A stretch of 64,000 nt of DNA. It comes from Deinococcus arcticus (GTDB lineage Bacteria; Deinococcota; Deinococci; Deinococcales; Deinococcaceae). Location: the NCBI RefSeq assembly GCF_003028415.1, contig NZ_PYSV01000002.1, positions 186,001 to 250,000 of the forward strand. Direction: 5' to 3'. A program made the translations under genes and the position numbers. Shown in pieces: positions 44,587 through 54,466 of this stretch (within the stretch, counting starts at the first letter, position 1; each line of letters starts with the position of its first letter). Under the pieces are notes generated by a model, which saw only the letters and a program-made list of their open reading frames with translations, had not been told where the DNA came from and made no database searches.

Positions 44587-45891
44587 ATGTCCAACGTGTT
44601 CTACCGTTCCCGCAAGTCCTACCCCGTCGCCGTGCGTGCCCAGGGGGTGTTTATTGAAGACGCCCAGGGCCGGCGGTATCTGGACGGCGCCTCGGGGGCG
44701 CTGGTGGCCAACATTGGGCACGGCCGCGCCGAGGTGGCGCAGGCCATGGCGGCGCAGGCGGCCCGGCTGGCCTTTGTGCACGGCTCGCAGTTTTCCAGTG
44801 ACGTGCTGGAGACCTACGCCGCGCGCCTGGCCGACTTCCTGGGGCTGCCCGACTTCCGCTTCTGGGCCGTCTCAGGTGGCTCGGAGGCCAACGAGAGCGC
44901 CATCAAACTGGCGCGGCAGTACCACGTGGAGCGGGGCGAGGCCGGGCGCTACAAGATCGTGACCCGGGTGCCCAGCTACCACGGCGCGTCCCTGGGGGCG
45001 CTGGCGGCCTCGGGCATGGGCGCCCGGCGCGAGGTCTACGCGCCCCTGATGCGCGAAGAGGCGTGGCCCAAGATGCCCAAGCCCGACCCCAGCCTGTCGG
45101 GCGAGGCCGACGCCGAGCGCCTGCGCGCAGTGCTGGAAGCGGCGGGCCCGGAAACAGTGGCAGCTTTCCTGTGCGAGCCCGTGGTGGGGGCCTCGGACGC
45201 GGCGCTGGCGCCAGAGGCGGGCTACCACGCCCGCATTGCCCAGATCTGCCGCGAGTACGGCGTGCTGTTTATCGCTGACGAGGTCATGAGCGGCATGGGC
45301 CGCTGCGGCGCGCCGCTGGCCGTGCGGCTGGGGGGCGACGTGACCCCAGACGTGGTGGTGCTGGGCAAGGGGCTGGCGGCCGGCTACGCCCCGCTGGCGG
45401 GCCTGCTGGCCAGCCCCGCCGTGTACGGCACCGTCATGGAGGGCAGCGGCGCCTTCAAGCACGGCTTTACCTACGCCGGGCACCCGGTCAGCGTGGCCGC
45501 TGGCCTGAGCGTGCTGGACATCGTGCAGCGCGAAGGGCTGACCCAGGCCGCGCGGGCGCGGGGGGCACAGGTGCTGGCCGGGCTGGAAGGGTTGCGGGCC
45601 CAGCATCCTCAGGTGCTGGCGGTGCGCGGCCAGGGGCTGCTGCTGGGCGTGGTACTGGGGGACCCCGACACGGGCGAGGCGTTCGCCCAGCCGGGCGTGG
45701 CCGAGCGCGTGGCCGCCGCCGCGCGCGAGGAAGGGCTGCTGACCTACCCCGGCTCGGGGGCGGTGGACGGCACCCGGGGCGACCACCTGCTGCTGGGCCC
45801 GCCCCTGAACATCTCGCCCGACGAGGTGAACCTGATGTTGGAGGCTCTGGGGCGCGCCCTGGACCGGGTGGGTCAGCACACCCCTAGCTAA
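44587..45891 (+). CDS. Class-III PLP-dependent aminotransferase
   Basis: 434 residues from ATG 44587 (ATG 44575 adds four residues; AAAAGG lies just before it). Motifs: YLDGASGALVANIGHG, AVSGGSEANESAIKLAR, PSYHGASLGALAASG, DEVMSGMGRCG (PLP Asp), VVLGKGLAAGYAPL (Schiff-base Lys) and FTYAGHPVSVAAGL. The TYAGHP and GKGLAAGYAPL forms are typical of the beta-alanine/omega-amino acid:pyruvate and BioA-like branch. It follows the APH-like gene by 23 bases, so co-transcription is likely. Confidence 0.88.
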   Translation: MSNVFYRSRKSYPVAVRAQGVFIEDAQGRRYLDGASGALVANIGHGRAEVAQAMAAQAARLAFVHGSQFSSDVLETYAARLADFLGLPDFRFWAVSGGSEANESAIKLARQYHVERGEAGRYKIVTRVPSYHGASLGALAASGMGARREVYAPLMREEAWPKMPKPDPSLSGEADAERLRAVLEAAGPETVAAFLCEPVVGASDAALAPEAGYHARIAQICREYGVLFIADEVMSGMGRCGAPLAVRLGGDVTPDVVVLGKGLAAGYAPLAGLLASPAVYGTVMEGSGAFKHGFTYAGHPVSVAAGLSVLDIVQREGLTQAARARGAQVLAGLEGLRAQHPQVLAVRGQGLLLGVVLGDPDTGEAFAQPGVAERVAAAAREEGLLTYPGSGAVDGTRGDHLLLGPPLNISPDEVNLMLEALGRALDRVGQHTPS

Positions 45892-45903
45892 GGGAAGAAG
45901 CAG

Positions 45904-45930
45904 GGCGACGGCCAATCAGCAGCCGTCGCC
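45904..45930. terminator. Terminator between convergent genes
   Basis: GGCGACGGC (45904-45912) perfectly inverted at 45922-45930, 9-nt loop, followed by TTGCTCCGTTCT. 12 bases past the aminotransferase stop. The stretch 45931-46147 holds no gene or clear repeat. Confidence 0.65.
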
Positions 45931-46147
45931 TTGCTCCGTTCTGCACCCAGCGGCGCCGTGTGGCCTGTCTTCAACCGCGCTGGTTTGACAGCAGTGAGCG
46001 GGAGGCGCCCAGGACCAGGAACGACGGCCGGTTGGCCTCGGGATGGCACGGACCACGGTCCGGTGACGTTAGAGAGGCCCGGCGCCCGTTCAGGCCGGAC
46101 TCTTCTCAACCTGCGCCCTCACCAGCCCTACCTCTCCCCTACCCCTT

Positions 46148-46894
46148 CTAGCCCAGCCGCTTTTTCTCGGCGCGCACGAGGCGCACAAACTGGGCCAGGC
46201 GGGGGGCCCGGTTCCAGCGCTTGCGGTCCAGGCCCACGCGCCAGATCCATTCCACGCCCAGGCGGCGGGTCCAGGCCGGCGCCAGATCGGCGGTGCCGGC
46301 CAGCACGTCAATCACGCCGCCGCAGCCGATCATGACCGGGGTGTTCATCACCTGCCGCCAGTACTGATTGAAGGTTTCCTGCCGCCCGCCGCCCATGGCG
46401 GTCAGCAGCAGGTCCGCACGGCTGCTCTGCACCAGTTCGGCCACGCGCTGGTCCTCGGGCAGGTCGAAATAGCCGTGGTGAATGCCCGCCACCACAATCC
46501 CGTAGTCGCGCGCGGCGTTCTGGGCCGCCACCTCGGCCACGCCGGGTTTGGCCCCCAGGAAGAACACCCGCAGCCCCGCGCCCCGGCGCTTCATCAGGCC
46601 CTGCACAATGTCAAAGCCCGGCGCACGCGGCACCTCCACCCCGGCCAGCTGGCGCGCGGCCCAGACAATGCCCACGCCGTCAGCGGTCACCAGATCGGCC
46701 ACCTGAATGGCGTTCACGAAATCCGGCTGGGTGCGCGACTGCACGATGAATTCGGGGTTCAGGGTCACCACGGTGTGCGGGGCGCGCGGCGCGTCCAGCC
46801 AGCCCTCCAGGCGGTCCAGGGTGGCCTCCAGAGAAACGGGGTCCAGCGGCAGATCAAACAGGCTCAGGCGCCCGGGGGCTTGCGGAATGGTCAT
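46148..46894 (-). CDS. WecG/TagA/CpsF family glycosyltransferase
   Basis: 248 residues from ATG 46892-46894. Signature stretches: HTVVTLNPEFIVQSRTQPDF, LVTADGVGIVWAAR, RVFFLGAKPGVAEVAAQNAA, LLLTAMGGGRQETF and MIGCGGVIDVLAG with RRLGVEWIWRVGLD. The family adds N-acetylmannosamine-type sugars to lipid-linked precursors of teichoic acid or capsule at the inner membrane face. TACAAT (46905-46910) lies upstream at 10 nt. Divergent from the Crp/Fnr regulator gene. Confidence 0.93.
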   Translation of the reverse strand: MTIPQAPGRLSLFDLPLDPVSLEATLDRLEGWLDAPRAPHTVVTLNPEFIVQSRTQPDFVNAIQVADLVTADGVGIVWAARQLAGVEVPRAPGFDIVQGLMKRRGAGLRVFFLGAKPGVAEVAAQNAARDYGIVVAGIHHGYFDLPEDQRVAELVQSSRADLLLTAMGGGRQETFNQYWRQVMNTPVMIGCGGVIDVLAGTADLAPAWTRRLGVEWIWRVGLDRKRWNRAPRLAQFVRLVRAEKKRLG

Positions 46895-46967
46895 GCTGGG
46901 GCCGATTGTAGACCACCCGCCGGGGCCCGGCGGTCTTCCGGGGCGGCGCAGTGGCATACTGCTGTGC

Positions 46968-47642
<675 letters not shown>

Positions 47643-47798
47643 CGGGGCCTCTGGGGAAGAAGGCAGAGGAATAGAAAGCAAAGCAGTGTAAGGGGTGTTG
47701 CAATGCGGCGCCCCGGTTCACGCGAGGCTCAGCACGCGCGCGCGTGGCTACACCCCCGCAGCGCACCCACTCCAGAGGCCGGAAGGAAACACAGCAGC

Positions 47799-49355
47799 AT
47801 GGCAAACAGCGCAGCGGCAGAGTTCAGACAGGGGGGCATGACCGGGTATTTCCGGCTGGCACATGGGGCCACCGCGCAGGCGCTGGGCGAGACGCGGCCA
47901 GACCTGGACCGCGCGGCCCTGGCGCAGGCCCTGCGCGCGTACCACCGCGACCTGGGCACCCTGGACGCACAGGTGGAAGCGGGCCTGGCCCACCTGGCGC
48001 ACCCGGCCTCGCGCGTGGTGGTCACGGGCCAGCAGGCGGGCGCCCTGACTGGCCCGGCCTACGCCGTACACAAGGGCGCGGACGCCGCGCTGCTGGCCCG
48101 GCAGCTGCACACCGACCAGAGGCCCGTGGTGGCCGTGTACTGGGTGGCCAGTCAGGACCACGACGCCGCTGAGGTGGCCAGCACCACCCTGCTGGACCGT
48201 TCAGAGACCCTGCACCGCCTGAGCCTGGATGTGCCAGCGGGCGTGCCGGTGGGCCGCGTGTCCTGGCGCTCCGAGTGGACCGTGCAGGTCCGCGCCCTGC
48301 TGGACGCCTTTGATGGCCCCGCCGAACATGTAGCGGCCGTGCGGCGGCGCATTGACGCGGCGCTGGCGGGGGGTGGCAGCTACGCCGATGTATTTGCCCG
48401 GCTGCTGCATGGCCTGCTGGCCCCGGCCGGGCTGCTGGTGCTGGACCCCCTGCACCCGGCCCTGGCCCGCCTGATGGCCCCGGCCCTGGCGCGCGAACTG
48501 CACGACCCCCTGGCGTCGTCGGCCGCCATTGAAGCGGCGGCGGCCCGGCTGGAGCGCGACGGCTTTGTGCCGCAGCTGCGCCGCCCGCCCGGCGCCACCA
48601 ACCTGTTTGTGGAAGAGGACGACGGCCAGCGCCGCCTGCTGCGCGCGGAGGGGACCGCACTGGCCACCGAAACCCGCCGCTACACCCGCGCGGAACTGCT
48701 GGCCCTGCTGGAGGCCGACCCCAGTCGCCTGACCCCGGCGGCGGGTCTGCGCCCGGCTGTGCAGGACGCGCTGCTGCCCACCCTGGCCTTTGTGGTGGGC
48801 CCCGGCGAGATCGCGTATGGCGCGCAGCTGCGGGATGTGTACCCGCTGCACGGCCTGCAGCAGCCCCTGCTGTGGCCACGCCTGAGCGTGACGTGGCTGG
48901 AACCTCCGGTGGCGCGGCTGCTGCGCCGCCTGGAAGCGGGCGCCGCGCAGGTGCAGGCTGACCCCGAAGGCGTGCTGGGGCGCGCCCTGGCCCGCGAGCG
49001 GGGCGCGGCCGCCGCCGCCCAGGGGCGCCTGGACGCCCTGAACGCCGAGCTGCACACCCTGAGCGCTGAACTGGGCGCCCTGGACCCCACCCTGGCTGGC
49101 GCGGCCGAACGCACCCGCACGCGCACCGTGGCCCGGGTGGCGCACCTGCAGCGCCTCGCCGCCCGCGCCCTGGCCCGCGCCGAGGACGAACGCAGCGGGC
49201 AGCTGACCCGCCTGAAGCGCCACCTGCTTCCCAATGGCGTGCCCCAGGAACGCGAGCTGAATTTTCTGACTTTCCTGCTCAAGCACGGGGATATGCCGCG
49301 GCAGCAGCTGCTGAGCCTGCCCCCCGGCTGGCAGGGCGAGCTGGAGATTCCCTGA
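47799..49355 (+). CDS. bshC: Bacillithiol synthase (cysteine-adding enzyme) BshC
   Basis: 518 residues from ATG 47799 with GGAAGGA upstream. BshC features: VVVTGQQAGALTGPAYAVHK, VAVYWVASQDHDAAEV, TNLFVEEDDGQRR, FVVGPGEIAYGAQLRDVY, a C-terminal coiled coil (RLDALNAELHTLSAELGALD) and NGVPQERELNFLTFLLKHG. It adds cysteine to glucosaminyl-malate as the last step of bacillithiol synthesis, the main low-molecular-weight thiol of this group. It stands alone, as in other Deinococcus. Confidence 0.95.
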   Translation: MANSAAAEFRQGGMTGYFRLAHGATAQALGETRPDLDRAALAQALRAYHRDLGTLDAQVEAGLAHLAHPASRVVVTGQQAGALTGPAYAVHKGADAALLARQLHTDQRPVVAVYWVASQDHDAAEVASTTLLDRSETLHRLSLDVPAGVPVGRVSWRSEWTVQVRALLDAFDGPAEHVAAVRRRIDAALAGGGSYADVFARLLHGLLAPAGLLVLDPLHPALARLMAPALARELHDPLASSAAIEAAAARLERDGFVPQLRRPPGATNLFVEEDDGQRRLLRAEGTALATETRRYTRAELLALLEADPSRLTPAAGLRPAVQDALLPTLAFVVGPGEIAYGAQLRDVYPLHGLQQPLLWPRLSVTWLEPPVARLLRRLEAGAAQVQADPEGVLGRALARERGAAAAAQGRLDALNAELHTLSAELGALDPTLAGAAERTRTRTVARVAHLQRLAARALARAEDERSGQLTRLKRHLLPNGVPQERELNFLTFLLKHGDMPRQQLLSLPPGWQGELEIP

Positions 49356-49454
49356 AGGGCGGCCCGCTGCCCCGTCTGGGCCGGGTCAGGTGAGGGCGGA
49401 CGCCGCGCTTTCCGGCAGGCACATGAGACAGGCGGCGGTGATGGCGGCGCTGGG

Positions 49455-49632
49455 TCATACGGACGGCCGTCTATATCCGTCACATCCGGGAAGAAGGGGG
49501 ATGTTCCCCGTCTTCGGCTGGGGGCGGTCCAATGCCCGGACAGCCGTCTCTGTTCCTGCTCCGCCGCGCTGCGAGTTCCTCCAGTCGGAACCATTCCGTC
49601 ATGTGTTCCGGAATTGTTCGGAACTCGGATCA
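49455..49632 (+). repeat. Dispersed repeat family 1, copy C
   Basis: Collinear with 54467-54628: TCATACGGA start, then CATCCGGGA, GGATGTTCCCCGTCTTCGG, CCGTCTCT, and TTCCGTCATGTGTTCCGGAA with TTCGGAACTCGGATCA at the end. The internal poly-A segment of the other copies is altered. Intergenic, between bshC and the spoVS terminator. Confidence 0.75.
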
Positions 49633-49670
49633 GCCCCTCGTCAGCCCATCACCGGCCCCCAAAACGGCAA

Positions 49671-49691
49671 AAGCCCCCGCCAGGGGGGCTC
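49671..49691 (-). terminator. Terminator of spoVS
   Basis: Minus strand: AGCCCCCC, 4-nt loop, GGGGGCTTTTGCCGTTTT. Short G/C stem followed by a T-rich tail, 15 bases past the spoVS stop. Confidence 0.75.
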
Positions 49692-49705
49692 TGCACGGCA
49701 CAGCT

Positions 49706-49987
49706 TCAGGAGGGGGGCGGGGGGACCGGAATGGCCTTGACCAGAAAGCGCACGGCGGTGCGCTCCTCGGACTGCACGTCCAGCTTCACGAATTCAGGCT
49801 GGGTGTACAGATCAAGTCGGTCGCCGGTCAGGTACCCACGGGCGATGGCCAGGGCCTTAACCGCCTGATTCACGGCGGCCGGACCGATGGACTGGATTTC
49901 CACCTCGCCCTGGGTGCGCAGCAGCGCAGCGATGGCACCGGCGATGGCGTTGGGGCGTGACGTGCCGGAGACGCGCAGGGTTTCCAA
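49706..49987 (-). CDS. spoVS: SpoVS-family (Alba-like) protein
   Basis: 93 residues from a TTG start (49985-49987) with AAGGAGAG upstream. The sequence METLRVSGTSRPNAIAGAIA, IGPAAVNQAVKALAIARGYL and ERTAVRFLVKAIP is highly typical of stage V sporulation protein S, a small Alba-fold protein that probably binds nucleic acid. It is kept in non-sporulating Deinococcus-Thermus. The start codon is unusual but the alignment leaves no other choice. Confidence 0.93.
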   Translation of the reverse strand: METLRVSGTSRPNAIAGAIAALLRTQGEVEIQSIGPAAVNQAVKALAIARGYLTGDRLDLYTQPEFVKLDVQSEERTAVRFLVKAIPVPPPPS

Positions 49988-50172
49988 GGTGATGCTCTCC
50001 TTCCAAAAACAAAGACTTAAACCCCTCTATCTTAAACGGCCACCTCGCAGACGACAATTCCCTGAACCGCGCAGCGATGGGGGCCCCCGCCGGGGGCTGG
50101 ACGCAGGAGCGCTGACCTGCCGCTGACGCACACCTGAAGGTCTGGTGACGTTGTGCCCCCAGACTACCCGCC

Positions 50173-51873
50173 ATGACCACAGACCGAAAGACAGAAGCCA
50201 GCCTCTGGCACCGTCTGCTTGAAACGCGCCTGACCCGCCGCAGCGCGCTGGGGGGCGCGGCCGCTGCCGCCGCTGCGGTCAGCCTGCCCCTGACCATCAG
50301 CTCTGCCGAGGCGGTGAGCAACAACGGCGGGCCCAGCACGGTGGACCCGCAGAAGGTCACGCCCCGGGCCACGCCGCCCTTCCGGGCCATTGGCGTCACC
50401 ACCGCCGACGCCGTGACGCTGCCGGCCGGCTACCGCGCGCAGGTGCTCGCACCCTGGGGCGAGGTGTTTACAGAGGGCGGGCGCGAGATTGGCTTTAACC
50501 ACGACTACGTGGGCTTCTTTCCCATTGACCTGCTGCAGGGCGGCACCAGCAGCACCGAGGCCCTGCTGACCATCAACCACGAGTACGTGAATCCCATGTT
50601 CGTGGGCGGCGACACCAAGAACCGCACCCCCGCGCAGATCCGCGCCGAGATGGAAGCGGTGGGCGTGAGCGTGGTGCGCGTGAAGAAAGAGGGCCGCGAG
50701 TGGCGCATTGTGCCCGACGCCCGTAACCGCCGCATTGACGCGCTGACCGAGATTGAGCTGACCGGCCCTGCGCGCGGCAGCGCCGCGGTCAGGGGCGCCA
50801 CCATGGTGAAGGGGACTGTGGGCAACTGCTCGGGCGGGCAGACCCCCTGGGGCACGCTGCTGACCTGCGAGGAAAACGTGGACGGCTACGCCAAGGCCTG
50901 GGAAGGCAGCGGCTACGACCCCATGCACCAGGGCTGGGTGACCGAGATTGACCCCTTTACCCCCGGCTGGACCCCGAAAAAGCGCACCGCCATGGGCCGC
51001 TTCCGCCATGAGAACGTGGCCGTGACCGTGGCCAGGGACGGGCGTGTGGTGGGCTACATGGGCGACGACATGCAGGACGCTTGCGTGTACAAGTTCGTCT
51101 CGCGTGGGAAGTACGACCCCGCCAACCGCGCGGCCAACCTGAACCTGCTGGCCGAAGGCGACCTGTACGTGGCGAACTTTGGCAACGGCAGCTGGGTGCT
51201 GCTGGACTACGACAAGAACAAGAAGCTGCAAGACGCCAAGGGCGCCGACGGCAAGCCCCTGTTCGCCAGCCAGGCCGACGTGCTGGCCGACGCCCGCGCC
51301 AGCGCCCTGGCGGTGGGCGGCACCCCGGTGGACCGCCCCGAGGACATCGAGATTCACCCGCGTACTGGCGAGGTGTACGTGGCGCTGACCAACAACAGCA
51401 AGCACGGCAACTTCTTCGGACAGATCGTGAAGTTCCGCGAGAACGGCGACGACTGGACCGCCACGAAGTTCCTGTGGGAAGTGTTTGCAGTGGGCGGGCC
51501 CCAGAGCGGCTTTGCCAGCCCGGACAACCTCGTGTTCGACCCCTACGGCAACCTGTGGATGGTCACCGATAACTCGGACCTGAGCACCAACCCCATCAAG
51601 GCCTTCCACGGCAACAACGCCATGTTCTTCATGCCCACCGAGGGGCCCAACGCGGGCAAGGCCTACCGCTTCGCCGTGGGCCCGGTGGACGCCGAGATGA
51701 CCGGCCCGGTGTGGTCGCCCGACGGCAAGACGCTCTTTCTGGCCATTCAGCACCCCGGCGAGGACAGCGAGAGCCTGGACAAGCTGCGCTCGAACTTCGG
51801 CGCCAGGGCCGGCAGCAACGTTCCCCGGCCCACGCTGGTGGCCATTGAAGGCTTCCCCGGGTGGCGGGCGTGA
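50173..51873 (+). CDS. PhoX-family phosphatase, Tat-exported
   Basis: 566 residues. A twin-arginine signal (RLTRRSALGGAAAAAAAVSL, cleavage near SSAEA) is followed by the PhoX/DUF839 beta-propeller: LPAGYRAQVLAPWGE, FNHDYVGFFPID, TINHEYVNP, GTLLTCEENVDGY, GRFRHENVAVTV, GDDMQDACVYKF, RPEDIEIHPRTGEVYVALTN and SPDNLVFDPYGNLWMVTD. PhoX enzymes are Ca/Fe-dependent alkaline phosphatases that release phosphate outside the membrane. The acidic residues that bind the metals are in the listed motifs. The gene overlaps the next one by 4 nt. Confidence 0.92.
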   Translation: MTTDRKTEASLWHRLLETRLTRRSALGGAAAAAAAVSLPLTISSAEAVSNNGGPSTVDPQKVTPRATPPFRAIGVTTADAVTLPAGYRAQVLAPWGEVFTEGGREIGFNHDYVGFFPIDLLQGGTSSTEALLTINHEYVNPMFVGGDTKNRTPAQIRAEMEAVGVSVVRVKKEGREWRIVPDARNRRIDALTEIELTGPARGSAAVRGATMVKGTVGNCSGGQTPWGTLLTCEENVDGYAKAWEGSGYDPMHQGWVTEIDPFTPGWTPKKRTAMGRFRHENVAVTVARDGRVVGYMGDDMQDACVYKFVSRGKYDPANRAANLNLLAEGDLYVANFGNGSWVLLDYDKNKKLQDAKGADGKPLFASQADVLADARASALAVGGTPVDRPEDIEIHPRTGEVYVALTNNSKHGNFFGQIVKFRENGDDWTATKFLWEVFAVGGPQSGFASPDNLVFDPYGNLWMVTDNSDLSTNPIKAFHGNNAMFFMPTEGPNAGKAYRFAVGPVDAEMTGPVWSPDGKTLFLAIQHPGEDSESLDKLRSNFGARAGSNVPRPTLVAIEGFPGWRA

Positions 51874-52199
51874 CGGTGGGTCTGCCCCCGCAGAAGGCCC
51901 CCTGGATCGTGGGCCGCACCCCGCTGCTGGAGCACGCCGCCGATGACTTTCTGAACGAGGTGACCCGCCAGACCCCCTGGCGCCGCGCCCGCTCCGAGGA
52001 CCTGCTGGACGCCCTGGATACGTTTCTGGGCGGCAGCGCGCCGCTGCTGGCCTACACCCGCGCCACGGGCGAGGCGTGGCTGCGCGCCCTGCACGACTCT
52101 GAACGCGAGGACGCCCGCGACCTGCTGACCGAGTTCCGCGCCTACCTGCGCGACTGGGGCTGGCTGGACAGCGCCCGCCCGGTGAATCAGCCGGATTGA
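51870..52199 (+). CDS. Hypothetical protein coupled to phoX-like gene
   Basis: 109 residues from GTG 51870, overlapping the phosphatase stop (GTGA). No recognised domain. All-helical, charged: LLEHAADDFLNEVTRQTPWR, SEDLLDALDTFLGG, TGEAWLRALHDSEREDARDL and FRAYLRDWGWLD. Cytoplasmic by sequence, unlike its exported neighbour. Translational coupling suggests linked expression. Confidence 0.65.
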   Translation: MTVGLPPQKAPWIVGRTPLLEHAADDFLNEVTRQTPWRRARSEDLLDALDTFLGGSAPLLAYTRATGEAWLRALHDSEREDARDLLTEFRAYLRDWGWLDSARPVNQPD

Positions 52200-52209
52200 A
52201 GAAAGGGGT

Positions 52210-52252
52210 GCGGGACGCGGGGCGCGGAAAAAGAGCGCCGCCCGCGTCCCGC
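52210..52252. terminator. Terminator between convergent genes
   Basis: GCGGGACGCGGG (52210-52221) perfectly inverted at 52241-52252 with a 19-nt loop, between the phosphatase unit and the polyamine operon. Confidence 0.6.
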
Positions 52253-52381
52253 CGCTTGTGGTGGGGGGATGGGTGGGGTGCGGGGGGGGCCAGTATGGGG
52301 GCGAATGCCCCTCCGCTTGCCCAGCACCCGCATGACCCTGCGCCCCTTCCCCACCTCCTGCCCACCGCGCCCCGCCTCCCG

Positions 52382-53566
52382 CTACCGGCTTTTCAACTCC
52401 GTCCAGATCCGGTCATACAGCCGCTGCGCCCGGCGGCCGGGCAACTCATCAATGAAGTCGAGCTTGCCGTTCTGCAGCCACTGTGGCGGGGGATTCAGGG
52501 CCGGAATCTCCTTCAGGAAGTCGTCCAGCAGAGGCCGCGCGGCGGCGTTGGGCGTGGCGTAGTAGGTGTAGTTGCTTAAGCGGGCGCCCACCTCGGCGTC
52601 CAGCAGGGTGTTAATGAAGCGGTGGGCCAGGGCAGGGTTGGGGCTGCGCTTCAGGACCACCAGGGTGTCCATGCTGATGGTCGTGCCTTCACGGGGCAGC
52701 AGCACCTGCACCTGGGGGTTTTCCTCGGTGGCGATCAGCAGATCGCCCACGTAGATCTGGCCCAGGTCCACCTGCCGGGCCAGCAGCTTGTTGCGGGTAC
52801 CGGGGCCGCCGTCAAAACCCTGGAAACCCTTTTTGGCCACAGTCCGGCGCAGCAGATCGCGGGCCGCGCGCAGCTCCGCCACGTCCGCCGTGTTGGCGCT
52901 GTGCCCCAGGTATTTCAGCGCGGCGCCAATCACCTCGCGCGGGTCGTCCAGCAGCACGAAAGAGCGGCGGTCCTCGGGGCCGAAGATCTCGGCCCAGCTG
53001 CTTCGGGGGACATAGCGGCTCTTGTTGTAGGCCAGTCCGGTGGCCGCGTACTGGTACGGCACGGAATAGCGGTTGCCCGGGTCGTAGGGGGGGTTCAGGA
53101 ATTCGGGGGCCACGTTCTTCAGGTTGGGCAGCTGCGCCCGGTTCAGCGGTTGCAGCAGGCCCGCGCGGACCATGGTCTGCACCACGTAGGAACTGGGCAC
53201 CACGAGGTCATAGGTGGCCCCGCCCCCCTGGAGCTTGGCCAGCATGGCCTCGTTGCTCTCGAAGGTGTCCAGAATGACCCGCGCGCCGCTCTGCTTCTCG
53301 AACGCCCCCACGATGTCCGGGTCCATGTATTCCGACCAGATGAACACCCGCAGGGTGCGCCCATCGCCGGCCGGCACGGCCGCAGCCGCAGCGGGGCCCG
53401 CCGGTTTGTCCACGCGGTAGCAGCTGCTCAGCAGGGCACACAGGGCCAGGAGCGGCCTTTGGCCACGTCGAAGGGTCAAAGGGTCGAAGGGTCTAAGAAG
53501 CTGAGCGGCCGATGCCCTTAGCCTCTCAAGCCTTTCGACCCTTCGCCCCCGCACGCCGCGTGTCAT
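52382..53566 (-). CDS. potD: Spermidine/putrescine-binding lipoprotein (PotD-like)
   Basis: 394 residues from ATG 53564-53566, overlapping potC by ATGA and with GGGGGAAGGG upstream. A lipoprotein signal ends in ALLSSC. PotD features: LRVFIWSEYMDPDIVGAFEK, TYDLVVPSSYVVQTMVRAGL, SVPYQYAATGLAYNKS and PREGTTISMDTLVV. It captures polyamines for the PotABC permease. The first 28 codons (MTRGVRGRRVERLERL and following) form an Arg-rich extension encoded by a TCGAAGGGTC-type DNA repeat; an in-frame TTG at 53477-53479 would give a conventional signal peptide. Confidence 0.88.
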   Translation of the reverse strand: MTRGVRGRRVERLERLRASAAQLLRPFDPLTLRRGQRPLLALCALLSSCYRVDKPAGPAAAAAVPAGDGRTLRVFIWSEYMDPDIVGAFEKQSGARVILDTFESNEAMLAKLQGGGATYDLVVPSSYVVQTMVRAGLLQPLNRAQLPNLKNVAPEFLNPPYDPGNRYSVPYQYAATGLAYNKSRYVPRSSWAEIFGPEDRRSFVLLDDPREVIGAALKYLGHSANTADVAELRAARDLLRRTVAKKGFQGFDGGPGTRNKLLARQVDLGQIYVGDLLIATEENPQVQVLLPREGTTISMDTLVVLKRSPNPALAHRFINTLLDAEVGARLSNYTYYATPNAAARPLLDDFLKEIPALNPPPQWLQNGKLDFIDELPGRRAQRLYDRIWTELKSR

Positions 53567-54369
53567 CCCTTCCCCCGGGGCCGCAGCAGGGCGTTCGCCA
53601 CCAGAATGGCCACCACTGTCACGAGAATCAGCAGGGTGCTCAGGGCATTGATGTCGGGTGTGACGCCGCGTTTGACGTTCGTGTAGATCAGCACCGGCAG
53701 GGTCTGAAAGCCCGAGCCGCTGGTGAAGTAGGTCACCACAAAGTCGTCCAGCGACAGGGTAAAGGCCAGCAGGGCGCCCGCCAGCACGCCCGGCCACGCC
53801 AGCGGCAGCACCACGCGCCAGAAGGACTGCCACGCGCTGGCGCCCAGATCACGCGCGGCTTCTTCCAGTTCCGGGCCGTAGCCCGACAGGCGCGAGCGCA
53901 CAGTGAGGGCCACATAGCTGATCTGGAAGGTGACATGCGCCAGCAGCACCGTCCAGAAGCCGTTGTCGAAGGTCCAGCCGGCCCGCTCCAGCCCGGCGCG
54001 CACAGCCGCGTAGAACATGAGCAGCATCACGCCCATCACCACGTCGGGAATCACGATGGGCAGCACCAGCAGCGTGGACACGGCTGCGCGGGCCCGGCTG
54101 GTATAGCGCCACAGCCCCAGGCCGGTCAGCGTGCCCAGCACGGTGCTGACCAGGGTGCTTAGCAGCGCCACTTCCAGGGTGTGCCCCAGGGCGCCGCGCA
54201 CATCGGCCCGGCCCAGCAGCACCCCGTACCACTTGGTGGTAAAGCCCGTCCATTCGGCCCCAAAGCGCGATTCGTTGAAAGAAAATACCACCAGCACCAC
54301 AATCGGCAGATACAGGAAGGCGTACACCAGCCACGCCCAGGCGGCCAGGAGGGGATGGGTGCGGGTCAT
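53563..54369 (-). CDS. potC: Polyamine ABC transporter permease PotC
   Basis: 268 residues, six membrane helices. Binding-protein-dependent permease signature: LEEAARDLGASAWQSFWRVVLPLAWPG (EAA loop), plus SLDDFVVTYFTSGSGFQTLPV typical of PotC. ATG at 54367-54369. Forms the channel with PotB in the cytoplasmic membrane. The 256-bp gap to potB holds a family-1 repeat and a GATGG-rich stretch, unusual inside an operon. Confidence 0.93.
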   Translation of the reverse strand: MTRTHPLLAAWAWLVYAFLYLPIVVLVVFSFNESRFGAEWTGFTTKWYGVLLGRADVRGALGHTLEVALLSTLVSTVLGTLTGLGLWRYTSRARAAVSTLLVLPIVIPDVVMGVMLLMFYAAVRAGLERAGWTFDNGFWTVLLAHVTFQISYVALTVRSRLSGYGPELEEAARDLGASAWQSFWRVVLPLAWPGVLAGALLAFTLSLDDFVVTYFTSGSGFQTLPVLIYTNVKRGVTPDINALSTLLILVTVVAILVANALLRPRGKG

Positions 54370-54466
54370 GCGGCCCCCTTGGGGCCGGGTGATGGGTGAG
54401 GGTTAAACGTTGATGGTCTTTTTCCATCCACCATCCGCCATCGGCCATTTGCGGCGCGCAGCGCCC

